A stretch of DNA of 64,000 bases from DSNY01 sp040752195 (GTDB taxonomy: Bacteria > Pseudomonadota > Gammaproteobacteria > Burkholderiales > Burkholderiaceae_F), in assembly GCA_040752195.1 (NCBI GenBank), contig JBFMFC010000008.1, positions 27,992-91,991 on the forward strand, written 5' to 3'. Below, one piece after another: positions 44,509 through 53,023 of this stretch. The notes beneath the pieces are model-generated. The model did not search any database, was not told where the DNA came from, and saw nothing but the letters and a program-made list of their open reading frames with translations. Both the position numbers and the translations under genes were made by a program. Positions within the stretch are counted from its first letter, which is position 1. The number at the start of each line of letters is the position of its first letter.

Positions 44509-45504
44509 TCAGAACCAGGTGATGTTGTGATCCTTCATGAAGCGCGAGACGCGCTCCTGCACGTGCCGGAAGCGCGCGCCCGCGCGCTCCATGAACGAGA
44601 ACTCCGGCCGGTCGGGCACGTTGTGGACGAGCTCCTTCTGGACCGCATAGATGGTCTGCGGGCGTTCGAGCGAGTTCAGCCGCAGGCAGCGCTCGACCAT
44701 CGAGATGAGCTGCGACGAGTACAGCCCGCGGAACGACCGCAGCGCCTGAGGCATCTTGTCGTCCTTGAGCCGCTGGTCCGACTCCTGCGGCGGCATCCCC
44801 GACATGCACGCATAGATGCACGCGCCGATCGAGTAGACGTCGGTCCACGGGCCCAGTTCGGCGTCCCGCTTGTACAACTCGGGCGCGGCGAATCCCGGCG
44901 TGTACATCGGGTACGTCTTGCTGATGTCGCGCTGCAACGTCTGCCGCGCGGCGCCGAAGTCGAGCAGGATCGGCGTTCCGTCCATGCGCAGGTAGATGTT
45001 GGCGGGTTTCACGTCCAGGTGCAGCAGGCGATTGCTGTGCACCTCGCGCAGCCCGTTCATCACCTGCGTGAACACGCGCCGGATGAAGCGCTCCGACAGC
45101 ACGTCCTTCTGCTCCTTGCTGCGGTTGCGGATGATGTGTTCCTGCAGCGAGCGCCCCGACTCGTAGTGCATCACCATGTACACGGTGTCGTTGGCGCGGA
45201 AGAAGTTGACTACGCGGACGATGTTCGGGTGGAAAATCGACGCGAGCGCGCGGCCTTCCTCGAAGAAGCACTTCAGACCGATGCGGTAGGTATTCAGGTT
45301 CTCCGGCGCGACGTACGGCGAGAACTCGCCGGGCTTGCGCTGCGCGAGCGCCGCCGGCATGTACTCTTTGATCGCGACCGAGTTGCCCTGCTCGTCGGTG
45401 GCGAGATAGACGATCGAGAAACCGCCGCTGGAGATCTTCTTTACAATGCGGTAGCCGCCGACTTCGAGGCCTTCCGGCAACGATGCGTTGTTCTGGGTCG
45501 CCAT
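44509..45504 (-). CDS. Serine/threonine protein kinase
   Basis: 331 residues, soluble. The Hanks-type motifs are GGYRIVKKISSGGFSIVYLA, the catalytic Lys in VAIKEYMPAA, the loop HLDVKPANIYLR (HxD), the metal site LLDFGAAR (DFG) and FAAPELYKRD (APE). The first ATG of the family-like N-terminus (MATQNNASLPEGLEVGGYR) at 45504 is used. A C-terminal helical extension of about 60 residues lacks a membrane helix. It forms a kinase/phosphatase pair with the PP2C gene, upstream of rph-rdgB-hemW. Confidence 0.93.
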   Translation of the reverse strand: MATQNNASLPEGLEVGGYRIVKKISSGGFSIVYLATDEQGNSVAIKEYMPAALAQRKPGEFSPYVAPENLNTYRIGLKCFFEEGRALASIFHPNIVRVVNFFRANDTVYMVMHYESGRSLQEHIIRNRSKEQKDVLSERFIRRVFTQVMNGLREVHSNRLLHLDVKPANIYLRMDGTPILLDFGAARQTLQRDISKTYPMYTPGFAAPELYKRDAELGPWTDVYSIGACIYACMSGMPPQESDQRLKDDKMPQALRSFRGLYSSQLISMVERCLRLNSLERPQTIYAVQKELVHNVPDRPEFSFMERAGARFRHVQERVSRFMKDHNITWF

Positions 45505-45620
45505 GCCGTTGCGTTTCGTTCGAGCGCGTCCGCGGAAAAACTCCATCCGGATTCTAACGAATCGACCCTGCCGACAACGCGCGGCGAACCGACGAAAAGC
45601 ACGACAAAAGCGGAAGCACG

Positions 45621-46523
45621 ATGGCGGTCGTCGCGAGCATGACGGGATTCGCGGTCGCGAATCGCGACACTTCAATGGGTGTCGTGACCGTCGACGTGCG
45701 ATCGGTCAACTCGCGCTTCCTCGACCTGTCGCTGCGCGTCGGCGACGAACTGCGCCCCTTCGAGCCGGCGATCCGCGAAGCCATCGCGCAGCGGCTGGCG
45801 CGCGGCAAGGTCGACTTCCGAGTCGGCCTGCAGCGGCACGCGACGGCGCAGGCACCCCGGATCAACGCGACCGCACTGGCGCAGCTCGCGCACCTTGCGC
45901 GCGAGGTACGCGCGGCGCTGCCGGAAGTCGCGCCGCTCGCCATCGGCGAAGTGCTCGCGTGGCACGGCGTGGTCGAGTCCGCGGCGGTCGACACCGACGA
46001 ACTGCGCGCAGCGGTGCTGGCCGCGGTGGGCGAGGCGCTCGACTCGCTGCAGGCGTCGCGCGTGCGTGAAGGTGCGGCGCTCGCGGCCGCGCTGCTCGCG
46101 CGCTGCGACGGCATCGACGCGATCGTCGAGCAGCTTCGCCCGCGCGTGCCGGAGCTGCTCGCGGCGATGGAGCGCAGGCTGCTCGAGCGGCTGAACCAGA
46201 CGCTCGCGCCGGCGCTGGCGGCCAACGCCACGCTGACGCGCGAGGAGATCGCCGATCGCATCCGGCAGGAGGTCACGCTATACGGGCTGCGCGCGGACGT
46301 GGACGAGGAGCTGAAGCGCCTGTCGACCCATGTCGCCGAAGTGCGGCGCGTGCTCGCCGCGGGCGGCGCGGTCGGCCGCCGGCTCGACTTTCTGATGCAG
46401 GAGCTGAACCGCGAGGCGAACACGCTGGGGTCGAAGGCCTCCGCGATCGAGATGACCAACGCCGCGGTCGAGCTGAAGATTCTGATCGAGCAGATGCGCG
46501 AGCAGATCCAGAACCTGGAGTAG
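45621..46523 (+). CDS. yicC: YicC/YloC-family endoribonuclease
   Basis: 300 residues. The N-terminal motif is MTGFAVANRDTSMGVVTVD followed by RSVNSRFLDLSLR; the C-terminal DUF1732 domain has EIADRIRQEVTLYGLRADVD, EELKRLSTHVAEVRRVL and GRRLDFLMQELNREANTL. The family is a stress-linked endoribonuclease. It diverges from the kinase over 116 bp and precedes gmk by 4 bp, the common arrangement. Confidence 0.95.
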   Translation: MAVVASMTGFAVANRDTSMGVVTVDVRSVNSRFLDLSLRVGDELRPFEPAIREAIAQRLARGKVDFRVGLQRHATAQAPRINATALAQLAHLAREVRAALPEVAPLAIGEVLAWHGVVESAAVDTDELRAAVLAAVGEALDSLQASRVREGAALAAALLARCDGIDAIVEQLRPRVPELLAAMERRLLERLNQTLAPALAANATLTREEIADRIRQEVTLYGLRADVDEELKRLSTHVAEVRRVLAAGGAVGRRLDFLMQELNREANTLGSKASAIEMTNAAVELKILIEQMREQIQNLE

Positions 46524-46527
46524 CGGC

Positions 46528-47175
46528 ATGGACCAAGCGCAGGGCGGCAACGGGCCGTTCGCCGGCAACATCTTCCTGGTCGTCGCGCCCTCGGGCGCCG
46601 GCAAGTCGACGCTGGTCAACGCGTTGCTCGCAAGGGACCCGACGATCCAGCTGTCGGTGTCGTACACGACGCGGCCGCCGCGGCCGGGAGAGGTCGACGG
46701 CCGCGAGTACCACTTCGTGTCGGTGGATGACTTCAAGGCGCGCCGCGCGCGCGGCGAGTTTCTCGAAAGCGCCGAAGTGCACGGCAACTACTACGCGACT
46801 TCGCGGGTGTGGATCGAGGAGCGCATGCGCGAAGGCCGCGACGTGCTGCTGGAGATCGACTGGCAGGGCGCGCGCCAGGTCAAGGCTGCGTTCGCCAGCG
46901 CAGTGGGGATCTTCATCCTGCCACCGTCGATCGACGCGCTGGAAAAGCGCCTGCACAAGCGCGGGCAGGATTCGCCGCAGGTCATCGCGCGCCGGCTGCT
47001 CGCAGCCGGCAGCGAGATCGCACACGCGCCGGAATTCGACTACGTGATCATCAACGAGGACTTCGACCGCGCGCTGGCCGATCTGACCGCCATCGTCACC
47101 GCCGCGCGATTGCGCTACGCCAGCCAGGCGGCGCGCCATCGCGAGCTGTTCGCCCAGCTCGGCATCCCCGTTTGA
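46528..47175 (+). CDS. gmk: Guanylate kinase
   Basis: 215 residues. The P-loop is VAPSGAGKSTLVNALL; GMP-binding segments are SVSYTTRPPRPGEVDGREYH and FLESAEVHGNYYATSR; LLEIDWQGARQVKAAF and IFILPPSIDALEKRL follow. It phosphorylates GMP to GDP. It is probably in one transcript with yicC. A weak GC hairpin without a T tail follows its stop at 47178-47205. Confidence 0.97.
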   Translation: MDQAQGGNGPFAGNIFLVVAPSGAGKSTLVNALLARDPTIQLSVSYTTRPPRPGEVDGREYHFVSVDDFKARRARGEFLESAEVHGNYYATSRVWIEERMREGRDVLLEIDWQGARQVKAAFASAVGIFILPPSIDALEKRLHKRGQDSPQVIARRLLAAGSEIAHAPEFDYVIINEDFDRALADLTAIVTAARLRYASQAARHRELFAQLGIPV

Positions 47176-47214
47176 GGCCGGGCGGCAGCGCGCATCTGCG
47201 CCGCCAAAGGGGGG

Positions 47215-47220
47215 TAAAAT
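47215..47220 (+). promoter_or_regulatory. Possible -10 element of rpoZ
   Basis: TAAAAT in the context GGGGTAAAATCC, 33 bp before the rpoZ ATG. The same GG-rich context occurs upstream of folD. No strong -35. Confidence 0.4.
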
Positions 47221-47252
47221 CCTCGCGAGTCAAACGCTTGCATCGGAACACC

Positions 47253-47456
47253 ATGGCCCGGATCACCGTCGAAGACTGTCTGAAGCACATTCCGAACCGC
47301 TTTCAGCTGACGCTCGCCGCGGCCTATCGCGCGCGGCAGCTCGCGCAGGGCCACGCGCCGAAGATCGACACCAAGGACAAGCCGGCGGTGGCCGCGCTGC
47401 GCGAGATCGCGGCTGGAAAGGTCGGCATCGAGATGCTGCGCAAGGTGCCGACCTAA
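47253..47456 (+). CDS. rpoZ: RNA polymerase omega subunit
   Basis: 67 residues, short but typical for betaproteobacterial omega. It begins MARITVEDCLKHIPNRFQ, then LTLAAAYRARQLAQGH and KDKPAVAALREIAAGKVG, the RNA-polymerase-binding helices. It stabilises the beta' subunit and mediates ppGpp site 1 contact, which fits its neighbour spoT. Confidence 0.96.
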   Translation: MARITVEDCLKHIPNRFQLTLAAAYRARQLAQGHAPKIDTKDKPAVAALREIAAGKVGIEMLRKVPT

Positions 47457-47513
47457 GCGCTCGTTTGCGATGACGGAACGAGCGCGCTAGCGTAGCGACG
47501 CCGCTTGTTCCGT

Positions 47514-49814
47514 ATGGCCACCTCGAACCCACCTTCACCCGACCTGCCGGCGGGCTATACGCCGGGCGGGTTCGCGCGCCGCGCCGCCGAGGCGCTGCGC
47601 AAGGCCGGCAAGGCGGTCTGGCGCGCCGACAGCGCGGCGGGCCAAGCCGCCACGCCCGCCGGGGTGGTCAGCTTCGGCCAGCTCACGGACCGGCTCAAGC
47701 GCTATCTGTCGTCGGCTGACATCCAGCGCATCAAGGAGGCGTACCGGTTTTCCGACGCGGCGCACCTCGGCCAGTTCCGAAAGAGCGGCGAGCCGTACAT
47801 CACGCACCCGATCGCGGTGGCCGAGATCCTGACCGAGTGGAAACTCGACGCCGCGGCGATCCAGGCGGCGCTGCTGCACGACGTGCTCGAGGACTCGGGC
47901 GTCAGCAAGCAGGAACTCGTCGAGCGCTTCGGCACGACGGTGGCCGAGTTGGTCGACGGCGTGTCCAAGCTCGACCGGCTGCGCTTCGACTCGAACGAGG
48001 AAGCGCAGGCCGAGAGCTTCCGCAAGATGCTGCTCGCGATGGCGCGCGACGTCCGCGTCATCCTGATCAAGCTCGCCGACCGGCTGCACAACGTGCGCAC
48101 GCTCGACGCGATGGATCCCGACAAGCGCCGGCGCATCGCGCGCGAGACGCTCGAGATCTACGCACCGATCGCGCACCGGCTGGGGCTCAACGCGATCTAC
48201 CGCGAGCTGCAGGAACTGAGCTTCGCGCACATCCATCCGCTGCGCTACCGCGTGCTGCAGAAGGCGGTTCTCGCGGCGCGCGGCAACCGGCGCGAGGTGC
48301 TCGGCAAGATCCTCCAGTCGGTGCGCAGGGCGCTGGCCAACGCCAAGCTGCGCGCCGAGGTGTACGGCCGCGAGAAGACGCTGTACGGCATCTACCGCAA
48401 GATGGAGGAAAAGCACCTGTCGTTCTCCGAGGTGCTCGACGTCTACGGGTTCCGCATCGTCGTGGGCACGCGCGCCGAGTGCTACCTCGCGCTCGGCGCG
48501 CTGCACGCACTGTTCAAGCCGGTGCCGGGACGCTTCAAGGACTACATCGCGATCCCGAAGGTCAACGGCTACCAGTCGCTGCACACGACGCTGATCGGGC
48601 CGTACGGCACGCCGGTCGAGTTCCAGATCCGCACCCGGGAGATGCACCACGTCGCCGAGTCGGGCGTGGCCGCGCACTGGCTGTACAAGGACGACGCGAC
48701 TTCGTTGTCCGAGCTGCAGTCGCGCACCCACCAGTGGCTGCAGTCGCTGCTCGAGATCCAGAGCCAGACGGGCGACTCGACCGAGCTGATGGAGAACATC
48801 AAGGTCGATCTCTTCCCCGACAAGGTCTACGTCTTCACGCCGAAGGGCAAGATCGTTTCGCTGCCGCGCGGCGCCACGCCGGTGGACTTCGCGTACAGCA
48901 TCCACACCGACATCGGCAACAAGTGTGTGGCCGCGCGCGTGAACGGCGAGGTCCAGCCGCTACGCACCGAGCTGCGCAACGGCGACGTCGTCGAGATCGT
49001 CACCGGGCCGGTCGCGCGCCCCAATCCGAGCTGGCTCGCGTTCGTCCGTACCGGCAAGGCGCGCGCCGAGATCCGCCACTTCCTGCGCACGATGAAGCGC
49101 GAGGAATCGGTCGAGCTGGGCCACCGGCTGCTCGCGCAGGCGGCGCTTCAGCTCGACCTGCCGCTCGAAAGCGTGCCGCCGGCGCGCTGGGAAGCGCTGA
49201 TCCGCGAGGCGCAGGCCAAGGACCGCGACGAGATCCTCGCCGACATCGGACTGGGACGCCGCCTCGCCGCGGTCGTCGCGCGCCAGCTTCTGCTCGGCAC
49301 CGACGGCGGCGGCGGCGCGGCGGCGCGGGGTGCGGCGGCGCCGGTGGTGATCCGCGGCACCGAGGGCATGGCCGTGCAGATGGCCAACTGCTGCTGTCCG
49401 ATCCCGGGCGACGCGATCGTCGGTCATATGCGGCGCGACCAGGGGCTCGCCGTACACCAGGCCGACTGCGCCAACGCGCAACGCGCGCGCCGCGCCGACC
49501 CGGAACGCTGGATCGATCTGCAATGGGCCGAGGAAACGAGCGGCATCTTCCCGGTCAACATCGACATCGCCGCGCAGAACCAACGCGGCGTGCTCGGCCG
49601 CATCGCCGTGGCGATCGCCGAAGCGGACTCGAACATTCTGAACGTGCACATCGACGACGAAGAGGCCGACGTCGTCGTGATCCACTTCAAGATCCAGGTG
49701 CGCGACCGCCAGCATCTCGCCCGCGTCGTTCGCGCGCTGCGGCGGATCAAGCAGGTCTCGCGGCTGCTGCGGGTGCGGTCGGCCGCTCGCTCCGGCGCCG
49801 GCGACGAAGCCTAG
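47514..49814 (+). CDS. spoT: Bifunctional (p)ppGpp synthetase/hydrolase SpoT
   Basis: 766 residues. HD hydrolase domain (about 90-240) with HDVLEDSGVSKQELV and KLADRLHNVRTLDA; synthetase domain (about 290-400) with GREKTLYGIYRKMEEK, GRFKDYIAIPKVNGYQSLH (RFKD motif of bifunctional enzymes); TGS domain (VYVFTPKGKIVSLPRGATPV, DFAYSIHTDIGNKC); C-terminal ACT domain (VNIDIAAQNQRGVLGRIAV). It makes and degrades (p)ppGpp. ATG at 47514 is used; an upstream TTG is less likely. Located 57 bp after rpoZ. Confidence 0.97.
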   Translation: MATSNPPSPDLPAGYTPGGFARRAAEALRKAGKAVWRADSAAGQAATPAGVVSFGQLTDRLKRYLSSADIQRIKEAYRFSDAAHLGQFRKSGEPYITHPIAVAEILTEWKLDAAAIQAALLHDVLEDSGVSKQELVERFGTTVAELVDGVSKLDRLRFDSNEEAQAESFRKMLLAMARDVRVILIKLADRLHNVRTLDAMDPDKRRRIARETLEIYAPIAHRLGLNAIYRELQELSFAHIHPLRYRVLQKAVLAARGNRREVLGKILQSVRRALANAKLRAEVYGREKTLYGIYRKMEEKHLSFSEVLDVYGFRIVVGTRAECYLALGALHALFKPVPGRFKDYIAIPKVNGYQSLHTTLIGPYGTPVEFQIRTREMHHVAESGVAAHWLYKDDATSLSELQSRTHQWLQSLLEIQSQTGDSTELMENIKVDLFPDKVYVFTPKGKIVSLPRGATPVDFAYSIHTDIGNKCVAARVNGEVQPLRTELRNGDVVEIVTGPVARPNPSWLAFVRTGKARAEIRHFLRTMKREESVELGHRLLAQAALQLDLPLESVPPARWEALIREAQAKDRDEILADIGLGRRLAAVVARQLLLGTDGGGGAAARGAAAPVVIRGTEGMAVQMANCCCPIPGDAIVGHMRRDQGLAVHQADCANAQRARRADPERWIDLQWAEETSGIFPVNIDIAAQNQRGVLGRIAVAIAEADSNILNVHIDDEEADVVVIHFKIQVRDRQHLARVVRALRRIKQVSRLLRVRSAARSGAGDEA

Positions 49815-49820
49815 CGCGCG

Positions 49821-50363
49821 CTAGCCGTAGCGCACCTCGAGCACGTCGAGCGTCTCGACGCCCGCCGGCGTGCGCAACTGCACGCTGTCGCCCTCGCGCG
49901 CCTTCAGCAGCGCCCTGGCGATCGGCGAAATCCAGCTCACGTAGCCGCGCGCCGGATCGACCTCGTCGATGCCGACGATCGTGATCTCGTGCTCTTCGCC
50001 GCGCGCGCCGGCGTAACGCACAGTGGCGCCGAAGAAGATCTGATCGGTCGCCTCGCGTGCGGCGGGGTCGACCACCTCGGCGGCGTCGAGCCGTTTGGTC
50101 AGGAAACGAATCCTGCGGTCGATCTCGCGCAGCCGCTTCTTGCCGTAGATGTAGTCGCCGTTTTCCGAGCGATCGCCGTTCGATGCCGCCCACGAGACCG
50201 TGCGAACGACCTCGGGCCGCTCGACGTTCAGAAGATGCAGCAGCTCTTCCTTCAGGCGACGGTAGCCCGCGGGCGTGATGTAGTTCTTCACGCCGGCGGG
50301 AAGCGCGGGCGCCTCGAACTCGTCGTCGTCCGCCTCGACTTCCTTGACGAACGCTTTGCTCAT
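49821..50363 (-). CDS. greB: Transcript cleavage factor GreB
   Basis: 180 residues from ATG 50363 (MSKAFVKEVEADDDEFEAP). The N-terminal coiled coil has the acidic tip NGDRSENGDYIYGKKRLREID with IRFLTKRLDAAEVVDP, which fits GreB more than GreA. The C-terminal FKBP-like domain has FGATVRYAGARGEEHEITIVG and YVSWISPIARALLKAREGD. It restarts backtracked RNA polymerase. Its stop is 7 bp from the spoT stop (convergent). Confidence 0.95.
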   Translation of the reverse strand: MSKAFVKEVEADDDEFEAPALPAGVKNYITPAGYRRLKEELLHLLNVERPEVVRTVSWAASNGDRSENGDYIYGKKRLREIDRRIRFLTKRLDAAEVVDPAAREATDQIFFGATVRYAGARGEEHEITIVGIDEVDPARGYVSWISPIARALLKAREGDSVQLRTPAGVETLDVLEVRYG

Positions 50364-50807
50364 TGAACGCTCGGAGAAACGGGCCCATACGGGCTCGACA
50401 CACAAGAACCGCAAGCGGCGAAGCGCGACGCCGAAGCGATGTCCACGCCGAACTGCGGCCGGTGCGCTGGCACCGGTGCGCGAATTATAAGGAGGGCTCG
50501 GCGGCGTCGAGCGTCGCGGTCCCGTCGCGGGGCCGAGCCAGCTCCCATGCCGCAGCGGTCGGACGGTGGCGTCCGGGCGGTTCGCGTCCAGTCGGTTTCG
50601 TCAGCACTGCGCCGCCTGCGGCGTTCGTGCGCAAACCGCGCGGGGACACCCATGCCCACGGCGACGCGTTGCCGGAGAGCCGAGCCCGAATGCAATCCGC
50701 GCCGGCGGCCGGAACTGCGGGCCCGGCCCGGAACGTAGGTTCGGGCGGCGCGTATCGCACTCGCCGCAGCCGCCGGATCGCTGCGACAGGTGACGCCCGC
50801 GAGCCGA
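50364..50807. other. Intergenic region, no gene seen
   Basis: Between divergent greB and the metallophosphoesterase. Six-frame reading shows only shadow frames with no recognisable domain, no tRNA-like fold and no repeats. It must carry both promoters; the PhoB-like box is at its right end. Confidence 0.6.
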
Positions 50808-50825
50808 GCGTCACGCGAGCGTCAT
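50808..50825 (+). promoter_or_regulatory. Pho-box-like direct repeat upstream of the metallophosphoesterase
   Basis: GCGTCAC and GCGTCAT, spaced 4 bp (11-bp period), match the PhoB box layout (consensus CTGTCAT-N4-CTGTCAT) at the core GTCA. A TACCGT that could serve as -10 begins 10 bp later (50836), the usual spacing. A start near 50848 would make the transcript almost leaderless relative to ATG 50850. Confidence 0.55.
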
Positions 50826-50849
50826 CGCGCCGCACTACCGTGCGGCTTC

Positions 50850-51773
50850 ATGCAAGCGAGCGCTTGGCAACCCGTTCTGCGCAATACAGATGCCGCCGCA
50901 GTCCCGGCGCCGGTCGCCCGCGCACGTCGAGACGCCGCGCCCTGCAACGACAGCACCCGGCACCACCGGGCGATTTTCATCTCGGACACGCATCTGGGCA
51001 CGCGCGGCTGCAAGGCGCAGCACTTGCTCGACTTCCTGCGTCATCACGAGTCGGACGACCTGTACTTGGTCGGCGACGTGATCGACGGCTGGGCGCTGCG
51101 CAGTGGCTTCTACTGGCCGCAGTCGCACAACGATGTCGTGCAGAAGGTGCTGCGCCGCGCGCGCAAAGGCGCGCGGGTCGTCTATATCCCGGGCAATCAC
51201 GACGAGTTCGCGCGCCAGTTCGTCGGACTGGACTTCGGCGGCATCGAGATTCGCGCCGAAGCCGAGCACCGGCTGCTCGACGGCCGCCGGCTGTGGATCG
51301 TGCACGGCGACTTCGCCGACGGCGTGATCCAGCACGCCCGCTGGCTGGCGTACGTGGGCGATGCGCTGTACGACCTTGCGCTATGGCTCAACCGCCATGT
51401 CAACGCGGTGCGCGCGCGCCTGGGAATGCCGTACTGGTCGCTGTCGCAGTACTTGAAGCACAAGGTCAAGAATGCGGTGAGCTTCATCTGCGACTTCGAG
51501 CAGGTCCTGGCGCGCGAGGCCCGCCGACGCGGGTACGACGGTGTCGTCTGCGGGCACATCCACCGAGCCGAGATCCGCGAGGTTGACGGGCTGCTCTACT
51601 GCAATGACGGCGACTGGGTGGAAAGCCTGACCGCGCTGGTCGAGTCGCGTGACGGCGAATTGCGCATCGTTCACTGGCCGATCGTGCTCAAGCCGGGCGA
51701 GGCCGTGCCGCGCTGGGACGAGTCCGAACCGGCGGCCGAGCACGCGCCGGCCGAGGCGCAGCGAGTCGCGTGA
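50850..51773 (+). CDS. Calcineurin-like metallophosphoesterase, PlcP-like phospholipase C candidate
   Basis: 307 residues. Binuclear metal motifs in order are FISDTHLGTRGCKAQHLL (D, H), VGDVIDGWALRS (GD), IPGNHDEFARQF (GNHD), WIVHGDFADG and CGHIHRAEIR (GHxH). Such proteins are often labelled UDP-2,3-diacylglucosamine diphosphatase, but this one is longer than LpxH (near 240) and overlaps a glycosyltransferase gene (GTGA). That pairing matches plcP-agt operons, where PlcP removes phospholipid head groups under phosphate limitation. Activity is inferred from context. ATG 50850 is chosen; ATG 50790 is possible. Confidence 0.82.
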   Translation: MQASAWQPVLRNTDAAAVPAPVARARRDAAPCNDSTRHHRAIFISDTHLGTRGCKAQHLLDFLRHHESDDLYLVGDVIDGWALRSGFYWPQSHNDVVQKVLRRARKGARVVYIPGNHDEFARQFVGLDFGGIEIRAEAEHRLLDGRRLWIVHGDFADGVIQHARWLAYVGDALYDLALWLNRHVNAVRARLGMPYWSLSQYLKHKVKNAVSFICDFEQVLAREARRRGYDGVVCGHIHRAEIREVDGLLYCNDGDWVESLTALVESRDGELRIVHWPIVLKPGEAVPRWDESEPAAEHAPAEAQRVA

Positions 51774-52834
51774 AGGTCATCATCGTCACGGACGCATGGC
51801 CGCCACAGGTCAACGGCGTCGTGCGCACCCTGCAAGCAACACGCGATGAGCTCGAGCGCTGCGGTCATGCGGTGGCCGTGATCGCGCCGCAATCGTTCAT
51901 CACCGTGCCCTGCCCCGGCTACCCGGAGATCCGGCTGTCGGTGGCACCGTACCGCCGGCTCGCTCGGATGTTGAAGGCCGAACTCGTCCACGACGGCGAG
52001 ATCGCCTTGCACATCGCGACCGAGGGCCCGCTCGGTCGGGCCGCCCGGCGCTTCTTCCTGCGCAGTCACATTCCGTTCACCACCGCTTATCACACCCGGT
52101 ATCCGCAGTATCTGCGTGCGATGTTCGGCGTCCCGGAGCGCTGGACATACGCGGCGCTGCGGCGGTTTCACTCGGCCTCCGAGATCGTGATGGCCCCCAC
52201 GGCGAGTGTCGAGGACGAACTGCGCGGCATCGGCATCGAGCGCGTCGGCGTGTGGACACGCGGCGTCGACACCGAGCTGTTCCGTCCGACCGAACCGATG
52301 CCGCTGGACGTACCGAAGCCGATCTTTGCCTATGTCGGCCGCGTGTCGGTAGAAAAGAACATCGAGGCATTCCTGGAACTCGATCTGCCCGGAACCAAGG
52401 TCATCGCCGGCGGCGGCCCGGCCCTCGAGCGGCTGCGCCGGCGGCACGACGATGCGCTGTTCCTGGGCATGCTCGACAGTGCGCCACTCGCGCGCCTGTA
52501 CAGCGCCGCGGACGTCTTCGTCTTCCCGAGCCGTACCGACACCTTCGGCCTGGTGCTGCTCGAGGCGCTGGCATGCGGTCTGCCGGTGGCCGCGTACCCC
52601 GTGCCGGGACCGCAGGACGTCCTCGGCGGCAGCGATGTGGCCGTGCTCGACGAGGATCTTCGCCATGCCGCGCTCGCGGCGCTGCGCATCGATCGCGCGC
52701 GCTGCCGCGAGTTCGCCTTGCAGCGATCGTGGCAGCACTCGACGCGCCAGTTCGCTTCGCTGCTGCGCCCGACGCTGATGCGGCATCGCGCCGAGCGCGC
52801 GCTCGAAGCCGACTCTGCGCACCTGCGCTCCTGA
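51770..52834 (+). CDS. GT4-family glycosyltransferase (Agt-like lipid glycosyltransferase candidate)
   Basis: 354 residues from GTG 51770. The N-terminal Rossmann domain has IIVTDAWPPQVNGVVRTLQA; the acceptor side has TAYHTRYPQYLRAMFG; the nucleotide-sugar side has FAYVGRVSVEKNIEAFL, KVIAGGGPALERL and FVFPSRTDTFGLVLLEALAC (EX7E-type motif). It belongs with SQD2/MGDG-type alpha-glycosyltransferases. Overlap with the phosphoesterase suggests it adds sugar to the diacylglycerol released by it. The sugar cannot be told from sequence. Confidence 0.85.
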   Translation: MKVIIVTDAWPPQVNGVVRTLQATRDELERCGHAVAVIAPQSFITVPCPGYPEIRLSVAPYRRLARMLKAELVHDGEIALHIATEGPLGRAARRFFLRSHIPFTTAYHTRYPQYLRAMFGVPERWTYAALRRFHSASEIVMAPTASVEDELRGIGIERVGVWTRGVDTELFRPTEPMPLDVPKPIFAYVGRVSVEKNIEAFLELDLPGTKVIAGGGPALERLRRRHDDALFLGMLDSAPLARLYSAADVFVFPSRTDTFGLVLLEALACGLPVAAYPVPGPQDVLGGSDVAVLDEDLRHAALAALRIDRARCREFALQRSWQHSTRQFASLLRPTLMRHRAERALEADSAHLRS

Positions 52835-52936
52835 ACGGACGTCAGCCAGGAGTCGGTGCCCGCGGCCGAGATCCGACAACGGCGGGCTTCCGAGCCGTTG
52901 GAAGCGCGCGTCGCGCCGGCCGATCGCCGAAGAGCG

Positions 52937-52965
52937 CTGTCACCGCGGAGTCACCGCGATTTCAC
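52937..52965 (+). promoter_or_regulatory. Pho-box-like triple repeat upstream of olsB
   Basis: CTGTCAC, GAGTCAC and ATTTCAC occur at exact 11-bp intervals with 4-bp spacers (CGCG, CGCG). CTGTCAC is a 6 of 7 match to the Pho half-site. A TACCTT lies 21 bp after the last repeat, one 11-bp unit further than in the phosphoesterase promoter. Confidence 0.65.
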
Positions 52966-53023
52966 GCACGGGCAACGCTTTGCCCCTACCTTGCGAGGCG
53001 TCAATCAAAACCGACGGGCTCTG

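Noticed and set aside
47178..47205. Hairpin after gmk as a terminator
   Set aside because: The stem has a bulge and there is no T tail; rpoZ follows closely with its own -10-like element, so I leave it unassigned.
50363..51586. 407-codon plus-strand frame covering the greB-phosphoesterase interval
   Set aside because: Mostly Arg/Ala shadow of the metallophosphoesterase frame and intergenic DNA; no start context or domain.
50850..51773. Calling the phosphoesterase LpxH
   Set aside because: It is longer than LpxH, overlaps a glycosyltransferase gene and has a Pho-like box, which fits PlcP better; both possibilities remain open.
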